Shown in pieces: positions 34,561 through 46,727 of a stretch of 64,000 nucleotides of DNA. Under the pieces are notes generated by a model that made no database searches, was not told where the DNA came from, and worked only from the letters and a program-made list of their open reading frames with translations. The translations under genes and the position numbers were made by a program. Source of the stretch: Virgifigura deserti (lineage in GTDB: Bacteria; Pseudomonadota; Alphaproteobacteria; Dongiales; Dongiaceae); contig QOZR01000003.1 of NCBI GenBank assembly GCA_003576685.1, positions 124,001 to 188,000 of the forward strand, written 5' to 3'. Every line of letters starts with the position of its first letter. Within the stretch, counting starts at the first letter, position 1.

Positions 34561-35100
34561 TCAAAGGAAGGATCTGCCGGCCACCCCTTTCCTCGGAAGC
34601 TCTACCCGCTCGACGAGCGCCGCGGGCGACAGTTCCGCCACGTCGCGCTGACTCAGGTAGAGACGCTTCCGCGCCTCCGAGACGCGCGCCTGCACCGTGG
34701 CGGGACTGATGCCAAGGACTTCCGCGGCTTCTTCCGAGGTAAGCCCTTCAAGCCCGGTAAGAAGCAGAATCTGCCGATCCTCGATCGTGAGCCGGTCGAA
34801 CGCGACCCGGAAGGCGTGAAGCTCGGCCGGTTCTTCACTATCGCCAATGAAGCGAGACGAAACGGGTCGCTCGCCGGACGCCCGACGCGCATGCTCACCC
34901 TGTAACAATGCAAGCAGCCAGACCCGAAGGTCGGTCGTCGATGGGGCGAGGTCGATCCGCGACACCGCGCGCTCGAGACAGTCTCGAACCAAGGCATCAG
35001 CCAGCTCCCGATCACGCGTCAATGCGCGGGCATAGCGGCGAAGCGAAGGCAGATAAAACTTGATTGTGCTGGTCGTCCGATCAGACGGAACTTGCGGCAT
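34561..35100 (-). CDS. ECF sigma factor, EcfG-like
   Basis: A 179-residue sigma-70 family protein. Region 2 is at about 15-75 (LPSLRRYARALTRDRELADALVRDCLERAV, very like EcfG and the sigma-like part of PhyR) and region 4 at about 100-155 (LTIEDRQILLLTGLEGLTSEEAAEVLGISPATVQARVSEARKRL). No receiver domain is present, so it is a sigma factor rather than PhyR. No NepR-like anti-sigma gene is adjacent. A perfect EcfG-type promoter lies in the same intergenic region, reading the other way. Confidence 0.82.
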   Translation of the reverse strand: MPQVPSDRTTSTIKFYLPSLRRYARALTRDRELADALVRDCLERAVSRIDLAPSTTDLRVWLLALLQGEHARRASGERPVSSRFIGDSEEPAELHAFRVAFDRLTIEDRQILLLTGLEGLTSEEAAEVLGISPATVQARVSEARKRLYLSQRDVAELSPAALVERVELPRKGVAGRSFL

Positions 35101-35441
35101 TCACTGTCTCCTAAGGTCATGAGAAACATACGACCCATCTTTGCGAGTAGATGTCGCTTCAAGATGCGAATACAGCAATAGGAAAATTTTTGTAACACGA
35201 AATTGACACGACTCTGCAGAGTACCGGCTGCCACAAATCTGCCTTATGGGTTAATTTTGTATACGCCTGTGGCATTGTTTTTATTTTATTTCTTCAGAAT
35301 CTTATCTACCCTTGCACAACTTTGACACACCCGCCATTCGCGCCATTTAATATTACATTTTCCACGCGGAACCTCGGCGAACTTGGAACGTTTTCCGAGC
35401 GCAAGGCGGACGGGGAAGGCCGTCGAATCAGGAGGGTGAGG
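35101..35441. other. AT-rich divergent intergenic region
   Basis: 341 bp without a supported gene between the sigma factor and the PRC-barrel gene, clearly more AT-rich than its surroundings. It contains the EcfG-type promoter at 35368-35392 and a ribosome site AGGAGGGTGAGG just before 35442. No matching promoter reading toward the sigma gene could be seen. Confidence 0.6.
35368..35392 (+). promoter_or_regulatory. EcfG-type general-stress promoter (GGAAC-N16-CGTT)
   Basis: GGAAC at 35368-35372, exactly 16 bp, then CGTT at 35389-35392. This is the consensus recognised by EcfG sigma factors in alphaproteobacteria. It stands 50 bp upstream of the PRC-barrel start, in the right orientation. Confidence 0.7.
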
Positions 35442-35900
35442 ATGTTGAAGCATCTGCTATCGACCACAACCGTCGCACTGATTCTGTCGGGTGCGGTGGG
35501 GGCTCAAACCCATGACACTGTGATCGCGACCGAAGGCGCGACCCAGATGCGAGCCGATAGCCTGATCGGCATGACGGTCCTGACGACCGATGGCGCCGTG
35601 GTCGGCGACGTGACCGATCTCATCCTGGACCAGGACGATCGCCTCAGGGGTCTTATCGTATCAACCGGCGGTCTTCTCGGCTTCGGCGGCAGGGATGTCG
35701 GTGTCTCCTGGGACCAGGCCGAAGTCCGGTCGGCCCCGGAAACCAATGACCCGATCGTCGTGCTGAACCTGATGCGAGCCGACATCAAGGCCGCTCCCGA
35801 CTTCAAAACACAGGAGGATGTCGAAGCCGAACAGCCGGCAACGGGAGTCGAGCAGCAGTTCGACCAAGTCCTTCCGACGTCCGGCGGCATGAGGCCGTAA
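35442..35900 (+). CDS. Secreted PRC-barrel domain protein
   Basis: A 152-residue protein from the ATG at 35442 after AGGAGGGTGAGG. Residues 1-21 are a Sec signal peptide (ILSGAVGAQ-TH). The PRC-barrel fold is about 35-110: SLIGMTVLTTDGAVVGDVTDL, then LIVSTGGLLGFGGRDVGVSW. The C-terminal 40 residues are acidic and glutamine-rich. Proteins of this kind are common in alphaproteobacterial stress regulons; the EcfG-type promoter just upstream agrees. Molecular role unknown. Confidence 0.85.
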   Translation: MLKHLLSTTTVALILSGAVGAQTHDTVIATEGATQMRADSLIGMTVLTTDGAVVGDVTDLILDQDDRLRGLIVSTGGLLGFGGRDVGVSWDQAEVRSAPETNDPIVVLNLMRADIKAAPDFKTQEDVEAEQPATGVEQQFDQVLPTSGGMRP

Positions 35901-36036
35901 CCCGGCGGCAAAGCCCGAACGCTATGGAGACTGCCCTGCATTCGAGAGCAGCCCTTTCTTTTCACGAGCGGCGCGTGAACTCGCCGCGCCGTTCGGATGT
36001 TAAGGGAAGGATTATGTCGGTGTTGCAGGAGCGATC

Positions 36037-37053
36037 ATGGACGATCATCAGATCTTCGATCTCGGGACCGTCGTCCTCCAGTCCGGCGCCACGCTGCGCG
36101 ATGCGAGGCTGGCCTACAAGACCTTCGGGACACTGAACCGCGACGACAGCAATGTCATCCTGTTCCCCACCGCGTTCGGCGGCCGGCATACGGACAATGA
36201 ATGGCTGATCGGCGAGGGCATGGCGCTCGACCCGACGCGTTACTTCATCGTGATTCCCAATCTACTCGGAAACGGCCTCTCCTCCTCGCCCAGCAACACA
36301 CCGCCGCCCTATGACAAGGCGCGCTTTCCCGACGTCACGATCTACGACAATGTCCGCTGCCAGATGCGCCTGATGACGGAAGTGTTCGACGTCGAGAGCA
36401 TCAAGCTGGTGATCGGCCGGTCGATGGGCGCGCTGCAGGCCTTTCAATGGGCGAGCCTCTATCCGGAAATGGTCGAGCGCATCCTGCCCTTCGGCGGGGC
36501 GGCCCGGTGTTCGCGGCACAATTTCGTCTTCCTAGAGGGCGCCAAAGCCGCCCTGAGGGCCGATGCCGCCTGGAACGACGGCTGGTACGAAAGGCCTCCA
36601 ACCAAGGGCCTGCGAGCGATGGCTCGGGTCTGGGCCGGCTGGGGCTTGTCGCAGGCCTTCTACCGCGCACATCTCGACATCCACGCGCTCGGCCACTCCT
36701 CACTCGAGGATTTCCTGATCGCCTTCTGGGAAGGCGACTTCCTGACCAAGGACGCGAACGACCTGCTCGCGATGCTCTGGACTTGGCAGCATGCCGACAT
36801 CAGTGCCAACGATGTTTATAACGGCGACTTCGAGCGGACGCTCGGCGCGATCAAGGCCGATGCCATCGTGATGCCGAGTCAGACAGACCTCTATTTTCCG
36901 CCGGAGGACAGCGCCTACGAAGTCAGCCACATGCCGAAGGCGGAGCTCCGGCCGATCCCGTCGATCTGGGGCCATTTCGCCGGTGGACCGGGCGCGCATC
37001 AGGAGGACATCACCCTGATCGACGATGCGCTGAAGGAGCTACTGGCGCGGTAA
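36037..37053 (+). CDS. Alpha/beta hydrolase, homoserine O-acetyltransferase (MetX)-like
   Basis: A 338-residue MetX-like alpha/beta hydrolase; a GGAG site precedes the ATG at 36037. The catalytic triad is readable as S129 (GRSMGALQ), D284 (SQTDLYF) and H313 (IWGHFAGG). The nucleophile elbow is GRSMG where true MetX has GGSMG, and the N-terminus begins with VLQSGATLRDARLAYKTFG, as in MetX and its relatives. No methionine-pathway gene is adjacent, so the acyl acceptor is uncertain; a hydrolase of the same subfamily is equally possible. Confidence 0.8.
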   Translation: MDDHQIFDLGTVVLQSGATLRDARLAYKTFGTLNRDDSNVILFPTAFGGRHTDNEWLIGEGMALDPTRYFIVIPNLLGNGLSSSPSNTPPPYDKARFPDVTIYDNVRCQMRLMTEVFDVESIKLVIGRSMGALQAFQWASLYPEMVERILPFGGAARCSRHNFVFLEGAKAALRADAAWNDGWYERPPTKGLRAMARVWAGWGLSQAFYRAHLDIHALGHSSLEDFLIAFWEGDFLTKDANDLLAMLWTWQHADISANDVYNGDFERTLGAIKADAIVMPSQTDLYFPPEDSAYEVSHMPKAELRPIPSIWGHFAGGPGAHQEDITLIDDALKELLAR

Positions 37054-37547
37054 TTTTGGAAGTGCCCCACCCTCCCGCTGCGCGGGCTCCTTCCTCCCCC
37101 AGCAAAGTTGGGGGAGGAAGGGGCTAGGGATTCGCCCAAAGTGTGGAGTCGTAAGAGCTCATGAGCCTCAACAGGGCCACAATCCACAAAATTTTGGCCG
37201 CGCTAGGGCCCTCCCGTGCCGAAAAAATCTTCGTCATCCGTTCCCGCCCCGCTCGCGGGCGCGCCGCCCCTTCCGGCCGAGGTGCCGTCACCGGTCGATG
37301 GCATCCAGGCCAACAGCTGCTGGAACATCGCGGTGGTGACCGCTGATGCGGTAGCCGTCCTGGATTCGCTCGAAGCCATTCTTCGCGCGTCCTCAATAGG
37401 CGCTGGCCAGAAATCTACTCTTAGCTTGATTCGTACGTGTGAGTAGCTAGTTAGCCAGGATATCCTGATCCGGGCCCCTCTGGTGCAAATCCTGCCGGCG
37501 CTTGCGCGATGTCGGATCATCTTCGCCTTGCCGGCCGAGGGCTCAGT
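37054..37547. other. Long non-coding or degraded stretch with hairpin repeat
   Basis: 494 bp in which no frame is convincing; short overlapping frames (for example 37216-37446, plus) have no recognisable family. It contains the hairpin at 37089-37121. It may hold decayed sequence. Confidence 0.5.
37089..37121. repeat. Pyrimidine/purine stem-loop repeat, copy 1
   Basis: CCTTCCTCCCCCA (37089-37101) pairs exactly with TGGGGGAGGAAGG (37109-37121) over a 7-nt loop, 36 bp after the MetX-like stop. A similar C-rich/G-rich stem lies at 61522-61558. Such stems are widely dispersed between alphaproteobacterial genes and can end or stabilise transcripts. Confidence 0.6.
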
Positions 37548-37856
37548 ATGTTTCGCGATTTCATCATTTTCCTCGTTAACCTGTTTGTGGTCGAGCCTTT
37601 CCAGGAGGAACTCAACGGACGACTGGCACAGGTTGGAGCGCCGCAGGCGGTAGTCTCCGAAGTTGCCAGTTGCGCTTCGACCGCTCTGCCGATCCTGGTC
37701 GAGCGGGTGAGCTCAGATCCTTGGTGGGGCACCTCTACAATCTTTCGCATCTGGATTGGCAACACGACGTCAGCTGTCGTTCTCGGTCAGACCGTCCCCA
37801 CCTGCGAAACTGCGATCGAGACGGCTCGCCCCTATCTGGGCGACGCTGCGGCGTGA
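37548..37856 (+). CDS. Small hypothetical protein
   Basis: A 102-residue protein from the ATG at 37548 (13 codons inside a longer frame). It starts with a hydrophobic helix (MFRDFIIFLVNLFVVEP), followed by an amphipathic helix and two widely spaced cysteines (SCAST and PTCETA), with DPWWGTSTIFRIWIG in between. Codon choice looks like that of real genes here. It is probably a membrane-anchored or exported alphaproteobacterial protein of unknown function. Confidence 0.6.
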   Translation: MFRDFIIFLVNLFVVEPFQEELNGRLAQVGAPQAVVSEVASCASTALPILVERVSSDPWWGTSTIFRIWIGNTTSAVVLGQTVPTCETAIETARPYLGDAAA

Positions 37857-38173
37857 GCACGACGACGAGGGGGTAAGGCGGGTCGACGGATGGCCGAGTT
37901 GTCCGACGCGGGCGACCCAGACGGTGTGGCTGCCGGGCGGTGCCATCCTTGCGGCCATCGGGGCGGCACAGAACACCGCCGCTCTGATGAGCACGGCTGA
38001 TGGCGTGCATTGAGGGGTTAAGCGGCTAACACTCCGTGAGCCTCGTCCGTCATATGTTATATTCGCCCGGGCTTTGGAGCCGGCGTCTCGTTGAGAAACA
38101 TCTTCGTCACGCCGGCCAGCTTTTCCACACTTTTGGCGAACCCCTTGGGGTCAGGGTGGGGGCTTCAGTGCGT
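37857..38173. other. Intergenic region without supported gene
   Basis: 317 bp between the small hypothetical gene and the convergent HD-domain gene. Short frames on both strands lack starts or families. A minus-strand stretch near 38085-38155 reads like a protein tail (AKSVEKLAGVTKMFLNE) but has a stop immediately before it and no proper start. Confidence 0.5.
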
Positions 38174-38716
38174 TCAGCCTTTGAGCGCCGACTCGATATA
38201 GGGGCGAAAGTGGTCCAGGCCCGGGGTCGACAGGCCGACAACCTTCGCCTCGTCGTCCCAGCGCCGCAGGCGCAGCGCGGCCTGAGCGAAAGGCCCCTTG
38301 GCAAAGGCCGCGGTCGTCTCGGCGGTCAGCGGCCCGCCCTGGACGGTCAGGCTGAGCTTCGAGGCGTCCGACAGCCGCTCCCAATAGCCGGGCTCGGCAC
38401 GGCAGAGATAGCGCTTGGCCTCGACATGAAGGCGCACGGGCTCGGTGACAGCCGGGCCGAAATGCCGCGACAGCCAGGCCGAGGCGATCGACTCATGCTG
38501 CGCGTCGAGGCCTCGACTGGCGATGTCCTCGGGCAGATCGTGCAGCAGATGTCCGATATCGTGCAGCAGGGCCGCGCTGACGAGTTCCGCCGAAGCGTTC
38601 TCCGTCTCGGCCAGGAGAGCCGATTGCAGCGCGTGTTCCGTCTGCGACACGCCCTCGCCATAGGTTGCGTCGCCCTTGCGGCGATAGAGGTCCAGGATCT
38701 CGTCGATGACCGTCAT
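38174..38716 (-). CDS. HD-domain protein of phosphonate operons (PhnZ-related)
   Basis: A 180-residue HD-superfamily protein. The start at 38716 has GGGGGGAACG directly upstream. Metal ligands are visible in SQTEHALQ and AALLHDIGHLLHD (about 48-60), with a further HESIASAWL and a terminal-third histidine/aspartate set. It matches the HDIG protein family associated with phosphonate degradation operons. PhnZ, a characterised relative, is a diiron oxygenase that cleaves hydroxylated AEP to glycine and phosphate; its partner hydroxylase PhnY* is not seen here, so substrate and reaction are open. It is downstream of phnY. Confidence 0.8.
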   Translation of the reverse strand: MTVIDEILDLYRRKGDATYGEGVSQTEHALQSALLAETENASAELVSAALLHDIGHLLHDLPEDIASRGLDAQHESIASAWLSRHFGPAVTEPVRLHVEAKRYLCRAEPGYWERLSDASKLSLTVQGGPLTAETTAAFAKGPFAQAALRLRRWDDEAKVVGLSTPGLDHFRPYIESALKG

Positions 38717-38790
38717 CGTTCCCCCCATTCGCCATAGAATTTACAAGGACGCAGGAAAAGTCATATGAAACTTCTGCGTCTCCACCTTGG

Positions 38791-42620
<3,830 letters not shown>

Positions 42621-42723
42621 GAACAGTCTCTCCTTCGGGGGGCGCCGGCTTCAGTTCAGGCCCGCTATCGCCGCGCTTGATGACTATGTGGCGGTAATCT
42701 GATATATGTCCAATCACTCTTTG

Positions 42724-42738
42724 CTATAGTTTACATAG
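42724..42738. promoter_or_regulatory. Candidate LysR site in the phnW-LysR gap
   Basis: CTATAGTTTACATAG has the T-N11-A dyad form of LysR operators (CTAT...ATAG) and ends 3 bp before the LysR start, so it would also serve autoregulation. The word GCTATAG recurs at 50977-50983, upstream of the AEP importer. Confidence 0.4.
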
Positions 42739-42741
42739 ATC

Positions 42742-43632
42742 ATGTCTATAAATCATGCCCAGCTTCGCGCCTTTCATGCCGTCGCCAGCGAAGGCAGCTT
42801 CACCCGAGCCGCCGAAATGCTCCACGTCACCCAGCCGACCCTGTCCGGGCAGGTGAAGGCGCTGGAGGAGAATTATGGCGTTCGGCTGTTTGACCGGCGC
42901 GGGCGCCGCGTCGAGCCGACGGAACTCGGCCGGACCTTGCTCGACGTGACACGCCGGCTGTTCAGCCTGGAGGCAGAGGCGGATCAGCTGCTCGGCGCGG
43001 CGCGGGGCTTGCGCCGCGGCCATCTCCGGATCGGCGCCGACGCCCCCTACTCCATCATTCCGGTCGTAGGGGTCTTCAACCGGCGCTATCCCGGATTGAA
43101 CCTGTCGCTCGCCATCGGCAATTCCGATCATGTGCTGCAGGACCTGTTCGATCATCGAACCGACGTAGCGATTCTAGCCAACCTCGACGTCGATCCGCGC
43201 TTATTCGCGATTCCATTCCAGCATGACCGTCTGATCGTGTTCGTCGACTGCAAGCATCCTTGGGCGCGCCGACGGACGGTCCGCCTGGCCGAACTGGCCG
43301 GGCAGCGGTTCATCCTGCGGGAGCTCGGCTCGACGACGCGGCGCATCTTCGAGACGGCCCTGGCGCGGGCCGGGATCGAGCTTGGCGAGGTGATGGAGAT
43401 CGGCAGCCGCGAGGCGGTTCGCGAAGCCGTCGCGGCAGGACTCGGCATCGGCGTGGTGGCGCAGGCGGAGTTCGGCCAGGACGACCGCATCCGCGCCCTT
43501 CAGGTCACCGATGCCGATCTCGAGTCGGTGGAGTATGTCGTCTGCCTCGCCGAGCGGCAGGACCTCCGTATCGTCCGCGCATTTCTCGACATCGTCCGGG
43601 AGCAGGCGGCCGCCCGGAATTCAGCCGGCTAA
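42742..43632 (+). CDS. LysR-type regulator of aminoethylphosphonate catabolism
   Basis: A 296-residue LysR protein: HTH at about 1-62 (MSINHAQLRAFHAVASEGSF, AAEMLHVTQPTLSGQVKALE) and a substrate-binding domain at about 90-290 (HLRIGADAPYSIIP). Its divergence from phnW, with a 121-bp gap, and its similarity to the phn-associated LysR group make it the likely activator of AEP use. Confidence 0.85.
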   Translation: MSINHAQLRAFHAVASEGSFTRAAEMLHVTQPTLSGQVKALEENYGVRLFDRRGRRVEPTELGRTLLDVTRRLFSLEAEADQLLGAARGLRRGHLRIGADAPYSIIPVVGVFNRRYPGLNLSLAIGNSDHVLQDLFDHRTDVAILANLDVDPRLFAIPFQHDRLIVFVDCKHPWARRRTVRLAELAGQRFILRELGSTTRRIFETALARAGIELGEVMEIGSREAVREAVAAGLGIGVVAQAEFGQDDRIRALQVTDADLESVEYVVCLAERQDLRIVRAFLDIVREQAAARNSAG

Positions 43633-43661
43633 GCAAGCCGGCGCAGCCGCTTACGACACGG

Positions 43662-44225
43662 TCACGAACCGCCGCCACTACTGCCACCACCTGCACTTCC
43701 GCCAGCGCCACCGCCGCCCGTCATACCGGTCGAGCCTCCGGTCTGGCTGCTCCCTGTACTTCCACCGGCGCCGCTGCCGCCTTGCCCCTGGTTCCCCAAC
43801 GCCTCATCGCCGGCGTCGCTCGTGTCCCCGCCAGCCATGCCGCCGGGGATCACCCCCTCGGCATCCACGGTCCCGGCCTCCTCGTCAAGAGGCTCGTCGC
43901 TTTGGCTTGATGTCCCTTGGCCCGATGTCCCTTGGCCTGTCGGCCCTTCGCTTATCGTGCCGGGGGCTACGGTGCCTTCACTCGTGATGCCCTGAGCCGG
44001 GGTCATGCCCGTGTCGAGTTCGATGGTGCCGTCCTGACCTGCGGCATCTTGATCCTCGGTGACGCCGTAATCCTCACCGGTGCCGCTCCCGGCGACCCCG
44101 GCTTCCTCCTCGAGCGTCTGACCGCTGTCGACGCCATCCTCCTCCTCGATCATGTCTTCCTGAGCGAAAGCCGGGAACGACAGCGCGAGAGCGATAGCCG
44201 CCGACATGAACACACTCTTCCTCAT
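43662..44225 (-). CDS. Secreted acidic, Gly/Ser/Thr-rich low-complexity protein
   Basis: A 187-residue protein (ATG at 44225; a start 4 codons earlier is possible). Residues 1-22 are a Sec signal peptide (LALSFPAFAQ-ED). The mature part is strongly acidic at first (EDMIEEEDGVDSG), then becomes Gly/Thr/Ser/Gln-rich (GPTGQGTSGQGTSS) and ends in glycine-serine runs. It has no cysteine and no recognisable fold and is probably disordered in the envelope. It converges on the LysR gene, with 29 bp between stops. Confidence 0.7.
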   Translation of the reverse strand: MRKSVFMSAAIALALSFPAFAQEDMIEEEDGVDSGQTLEEEAGVAGSGTGEDYGVTEDQDAAGQDGTIELDTGMTPAQGITSEGTVAPGTISEGPTGQGTSGQGTSSQSDEPLDEEAGTVDAEGVIPGGMAGGDTSDAGDEALGNQGQGGSGAGGSTGSSQTGGSTGMTGGGGAGGSAGGGSSGGGS

Positions 44226-44329
44226 CTCAGACTCCATTACCCGGGGGTTCGATCGGCAGGAGGAGCGAACCACCCTCTTCCCACCGAAAACTCTCCCTTT
44301 AGGAACGGTGTCGTCGAGGAATGGTTGCG

Positions 44330-45310
44330 CTATCGCTCTACCGCCAATTCGGCACAACGCCGCCGCCGCCCAGCTCGTCGTTCGCGATAGATGACATAGA
44401 GCCCGCTGCCCACGATGAATCCGGCACCGGCGACGGTCGCCATGTCGGGCAGGTTTCCGAAGAAAAGATATCCCCAAAGAACCGCCCATGGCAGGGCGAC
44501 ATATTCGAAGGGCGCCGCGACGTTCGCCTGGGTCAGGCGGTACCCCTGCGCCAAGAAGAAGAAGCCAAAGGCCGAGACGAGGCCGCAAGCCGCCATCAGG
44601 GCGAGATCCCGCGGGCTTGGCCATAGCCACGGATTGAGCAGGAATTGCAGGCTGTCATGGGTGTCCGTTGCCGCGTCGATCCCGGAGAGCGCCAAACCCA
44701 GGAGGCCGCTGGCGGCGAGATAGAAGAGTGTCGCCGACAGAGCCATTGCCCCGGCGCCATCGGTTGCGCCGAGCCGGCGGGCGAGCAACGCCGACATCGC
44801 ATAGGCCACCGCCGCAGCCACCGCCAGGAGCGCCGCCGGATCGGCGAGCCCGTCGCCCGGCCGGACGATGACGAGAACGCCGAAGAAACCGACGGCGATC
44901 GCCGCCCAACGTCGAGAACCGACGCGTTCACCCAGGAACGGGACCGACAAGGCGGCCACGAACAACGGCACGGTGTAGTAAAGGGCGACGGTCTCCGCAA
45001 TCGGGAGCGCAGCCAAGGCCAGATAATAGCTGGTATAGGCAACGAACATCGTGGCACCGCGCAGGGCGTGAAGCCCGAGGTGCTGGGTCTTCAGCGTCCC
45101 CCGCCCCTCGGCAAAGGCGACGAGGAAAAGCAGCGGCAAGGCGATCAGGCTCCGGACGAAGACGATCTGATGCACGGGGTAGCCGCTGCTCAGCCCCTTG
45201 ATGATCGCGTCCTGAATGGAAAAGACCGAGACGCCGACGATCACGCTGACGATGCCGAGAATCGGTCTGTTCAAGGGAGTGAAAACGATGCTCGGCATCG
45301 GGTTTGTCAT
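44330..45310 (-). CDS. EamA-family (DMT superfamily) transporter
   Basis: A 326-residue membrane protein with ten predicted helices in two EamA repeats (about 15-145 and 165-310); start MTNPMPSIVF at 45310. Motifs include SIQDAIIKGLSSGYPVHQIVFVRS near 30-53 and LPWAVLWGYLFFGNLPD near 283-299. EamA carriers export amino acids or other small metabolites; the cargo is unknown. It is downstream of a DUF1127 gene and opposite the second LysR. Confidence 0.85.
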   Translation of the reverse strand: MTNPMPSIVFTPLNRPILGIVSVIVGVSVFSIQDAIIKGLSSGYPVHQIVFVRSLIALPLLFLVAFAEGRGTLKTQHLGLHALRGATMFVAYTSYYLALAALPIAETVALYYTVPLFVAALSVPFLGERVGSRRWAAIAVGFFGVLVIVRPGDGLADPAALLAVAAAVAYAMSALLARRLGATDGAGAMALSATLFYLAASGLLGLALSGIDAATDTHDSLQFLLNPWLWPSPRDLALMAACGLVSAFGFFFLAQGYRLTQANVAAPFEYVALPWAVLWGYLFFGNLPDMATVAGAGFIVGSGLYVIYRERRAGRRRRCAELAVER

Positions 45311-45336
45311 CGCGGGATATTCAGAAGCTGCTGGAT

Positions 45337-45654
45337 TCACTGCTCGGCAGGCATCTTCGAGTGCGTGGCGATAACGCACCCCCGCATCGCGACGTCGCTC
45401 GCAAGGAGCATATCGACAGTGGCGACAATGTCCCCGCGCTCGATGCCGATGTCCCGGAGGAGCCGGTCATCCAGCGATCGCAACGTCCGGATTGCCGCGC
45501 GACGGCGGCGGTAAGTGGAGAAGGCGCTCGCGATCCGATCAAGCACGCGCGAGGGTTTCAGCGGCGCCCGCTTGATCGCACCAGCATCGGGCCGGCAGCA
45601 TTCGGTCGGGGGCCAGTTCGCGGGGGGGCGGTGGAACGGAATGACGACGGCCAT
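45337..45654 (-). CDS. DUF1127 protein
   Basis: A 105-residue protein whose centre carries the DUF1127 signature: a basic helix RRRRAAIRTLRSLDDRLLRDIGIERGDI at about 49-76. Small arginine-rich DUF1127 proteins in alphaproteobacteria influence phosphate and carbon stress responses and RNA metabolism. The N-terminal 40 residues are proline-rich and not conserved. It is divergent from the LysR gene at 45779 and 26 bp before the EamA gene. Confidence 0.8.
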   Translation of the reverse strand: MAVVIPFHRPPANWPPTECCRPDAGAIKRAPLKPSRVLDRIASAFSTYRRRRAAIRTLRSLDDRLLRDIGIERGDIVATVDMLLASDVAMRGCVIATHSKMPAEQ

Positions 45655-45778
45655 AAGATCACCTTCAAATTCAGCTATCGAACGACATCGTCCCTTTTCC
45701 CCTTTATCGCGCCTCTCTACGGCTCTGACAAACGACTAGTTCTTGACAGATCAACAAGTTGAACTTGAAAATCATGCC

Positions 45779-46708
45779 ATGGTTCGGCACCTTCCGGGCT
45801 TGAATGCCCTGCGCACCTTCGAGTCTGCGGCGCGGCACCTTGGCTTCACTAAGGCAGCGAGCGAGCTTGGCGTGACGCCCGCCGCCGTCAGCAATCAGGT
45901 TCGCGTTCTCGAGGAACAACTCGGGGTCAGGCTGTTTTATCGCACCAGCCGCGCCGTCCGCCTGACCAGGGCCGGCGAGGCGCTGCTGGCGGGGGTCACA
46001 GGCGCGCTCGATCTTATCGGCCAGACGATCGAGCGGATCTCGGCACCCGACGGCCAACGCATCCTCACCGTGACGGCGACGCCGTCCTTTGCCGCCAAGT
46101 GGCTCGTGCCGCGACTCGACCGGTTCCGGCAGCAGCAGCCAGACGCCGACGTCCGGATCGACGTCTCGGAACGGCTGGTCGACTTCTCACGCGAGGATGC
46201 GGATATCGGGATCCGCTTCGGCAATGGCATCTATCCCGGCCTGCGAGTCGATTGCCTGTTCGACGAGCTCGTATTCCCCGTCTGCAGTCCGAAGCTGCTA
46301 AAACGGGCTCATCCGCTCCGTCACCCGAGTGATCTGCGGCATCATACGCTGATCCATGTCGGATGGCAGGCGCAGCGCGACAGCTGGCCTGACTGGCGGC
46401 TGTGGCTGCTGGCCGCCGGCGTCGACGGGATCGACCCGACGCGAGGGATTCACTTCAGCCAGACCGCCCTGGCCATCCAGGCCGCCATCGACGGCCAGGG
46501 CATCGCGCTCGGCAATACGAGCCTGGTAGGCGACGACCTCGCGGCACGGCGCCTCGTGCGGCCGTTCGAGCTCTCGCTCAAAGGACCGTCGTCCTTCGCC
46601 TATTATCTCGTCTCGCCCAAAGCCACGGCCGATCAACCTCTGGTCAAGGCCTTTCGGGAATGGGTGCTCCGGGAGATAAGCGAGGCCGGCAAGAGGCGCC
46701 GGCATTGA
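45779..46708 (+). CDS. LysR-type regulator (GcvA-like)
   Basis: A 309-residue regulator; the ATG at 45779 (MVRHLPGLNALRTFE) gives the usual family start, though a TTG 12 codons upstream is in frame. The HTH is at about 5-65 (AARHLGFTKAASELGVTPAAVSNQVRVLEEQLGVRLF), then a substrate-binding domain of GcvA/AmpR type (LTVTATPSFAAKWLVPRLDRF). It diverges from DUF1127-EamA and may control that pair, or an unlinked amino-acid gene. Confidence 0.85.
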   Translation: MVRHLPGLNALRTFESAARHLGFTKAASELGVTPAAVSNQVRVLEEQLGVRLFYRTSRAVRLTRAGEALLAGVTGALDLIGQTIERISAPDGQRILTVTATPSFAAKWLVPRLDRFRQQQPDADVRIDVSERLVDFSREDADIGIRFGNGIYPGLRVDCLFDELVFPVCSPKLLKRAHPLRHPSDLRHHTLIHVGWQAQRDSWPDWRLWLLAAGVDGIDPTRGIHFSQTALAIQAAIDGQGIALGNTSLVGDDLAARRLVRPFELSLKGPSSFAYYLVSPKATADQPLVKAFREWVLREISEAGKRRRH

Positions 46709-46727
46709 CGCAGCGCCACCGGCTTTT

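Noticed and set aside
35901..36036. SAM riboswitch before the MetX-like gene
   Set aside because: No SAM-II or other riboswitch core could be recognised; only a short GC-rich stem.
37216..37446. Possible small gene in the long gap after the MetX-like gene
   Set aside because: No family, poor start context and overlapping frames on both strands; listed only as unassigned sequence.
38085..38155. Minus-strand protein-like tail next to the HD-domain gene
   Set aside because: A stop lies just before it and no start codon or family could be found; it may be a decayed gene end but support is too weak.
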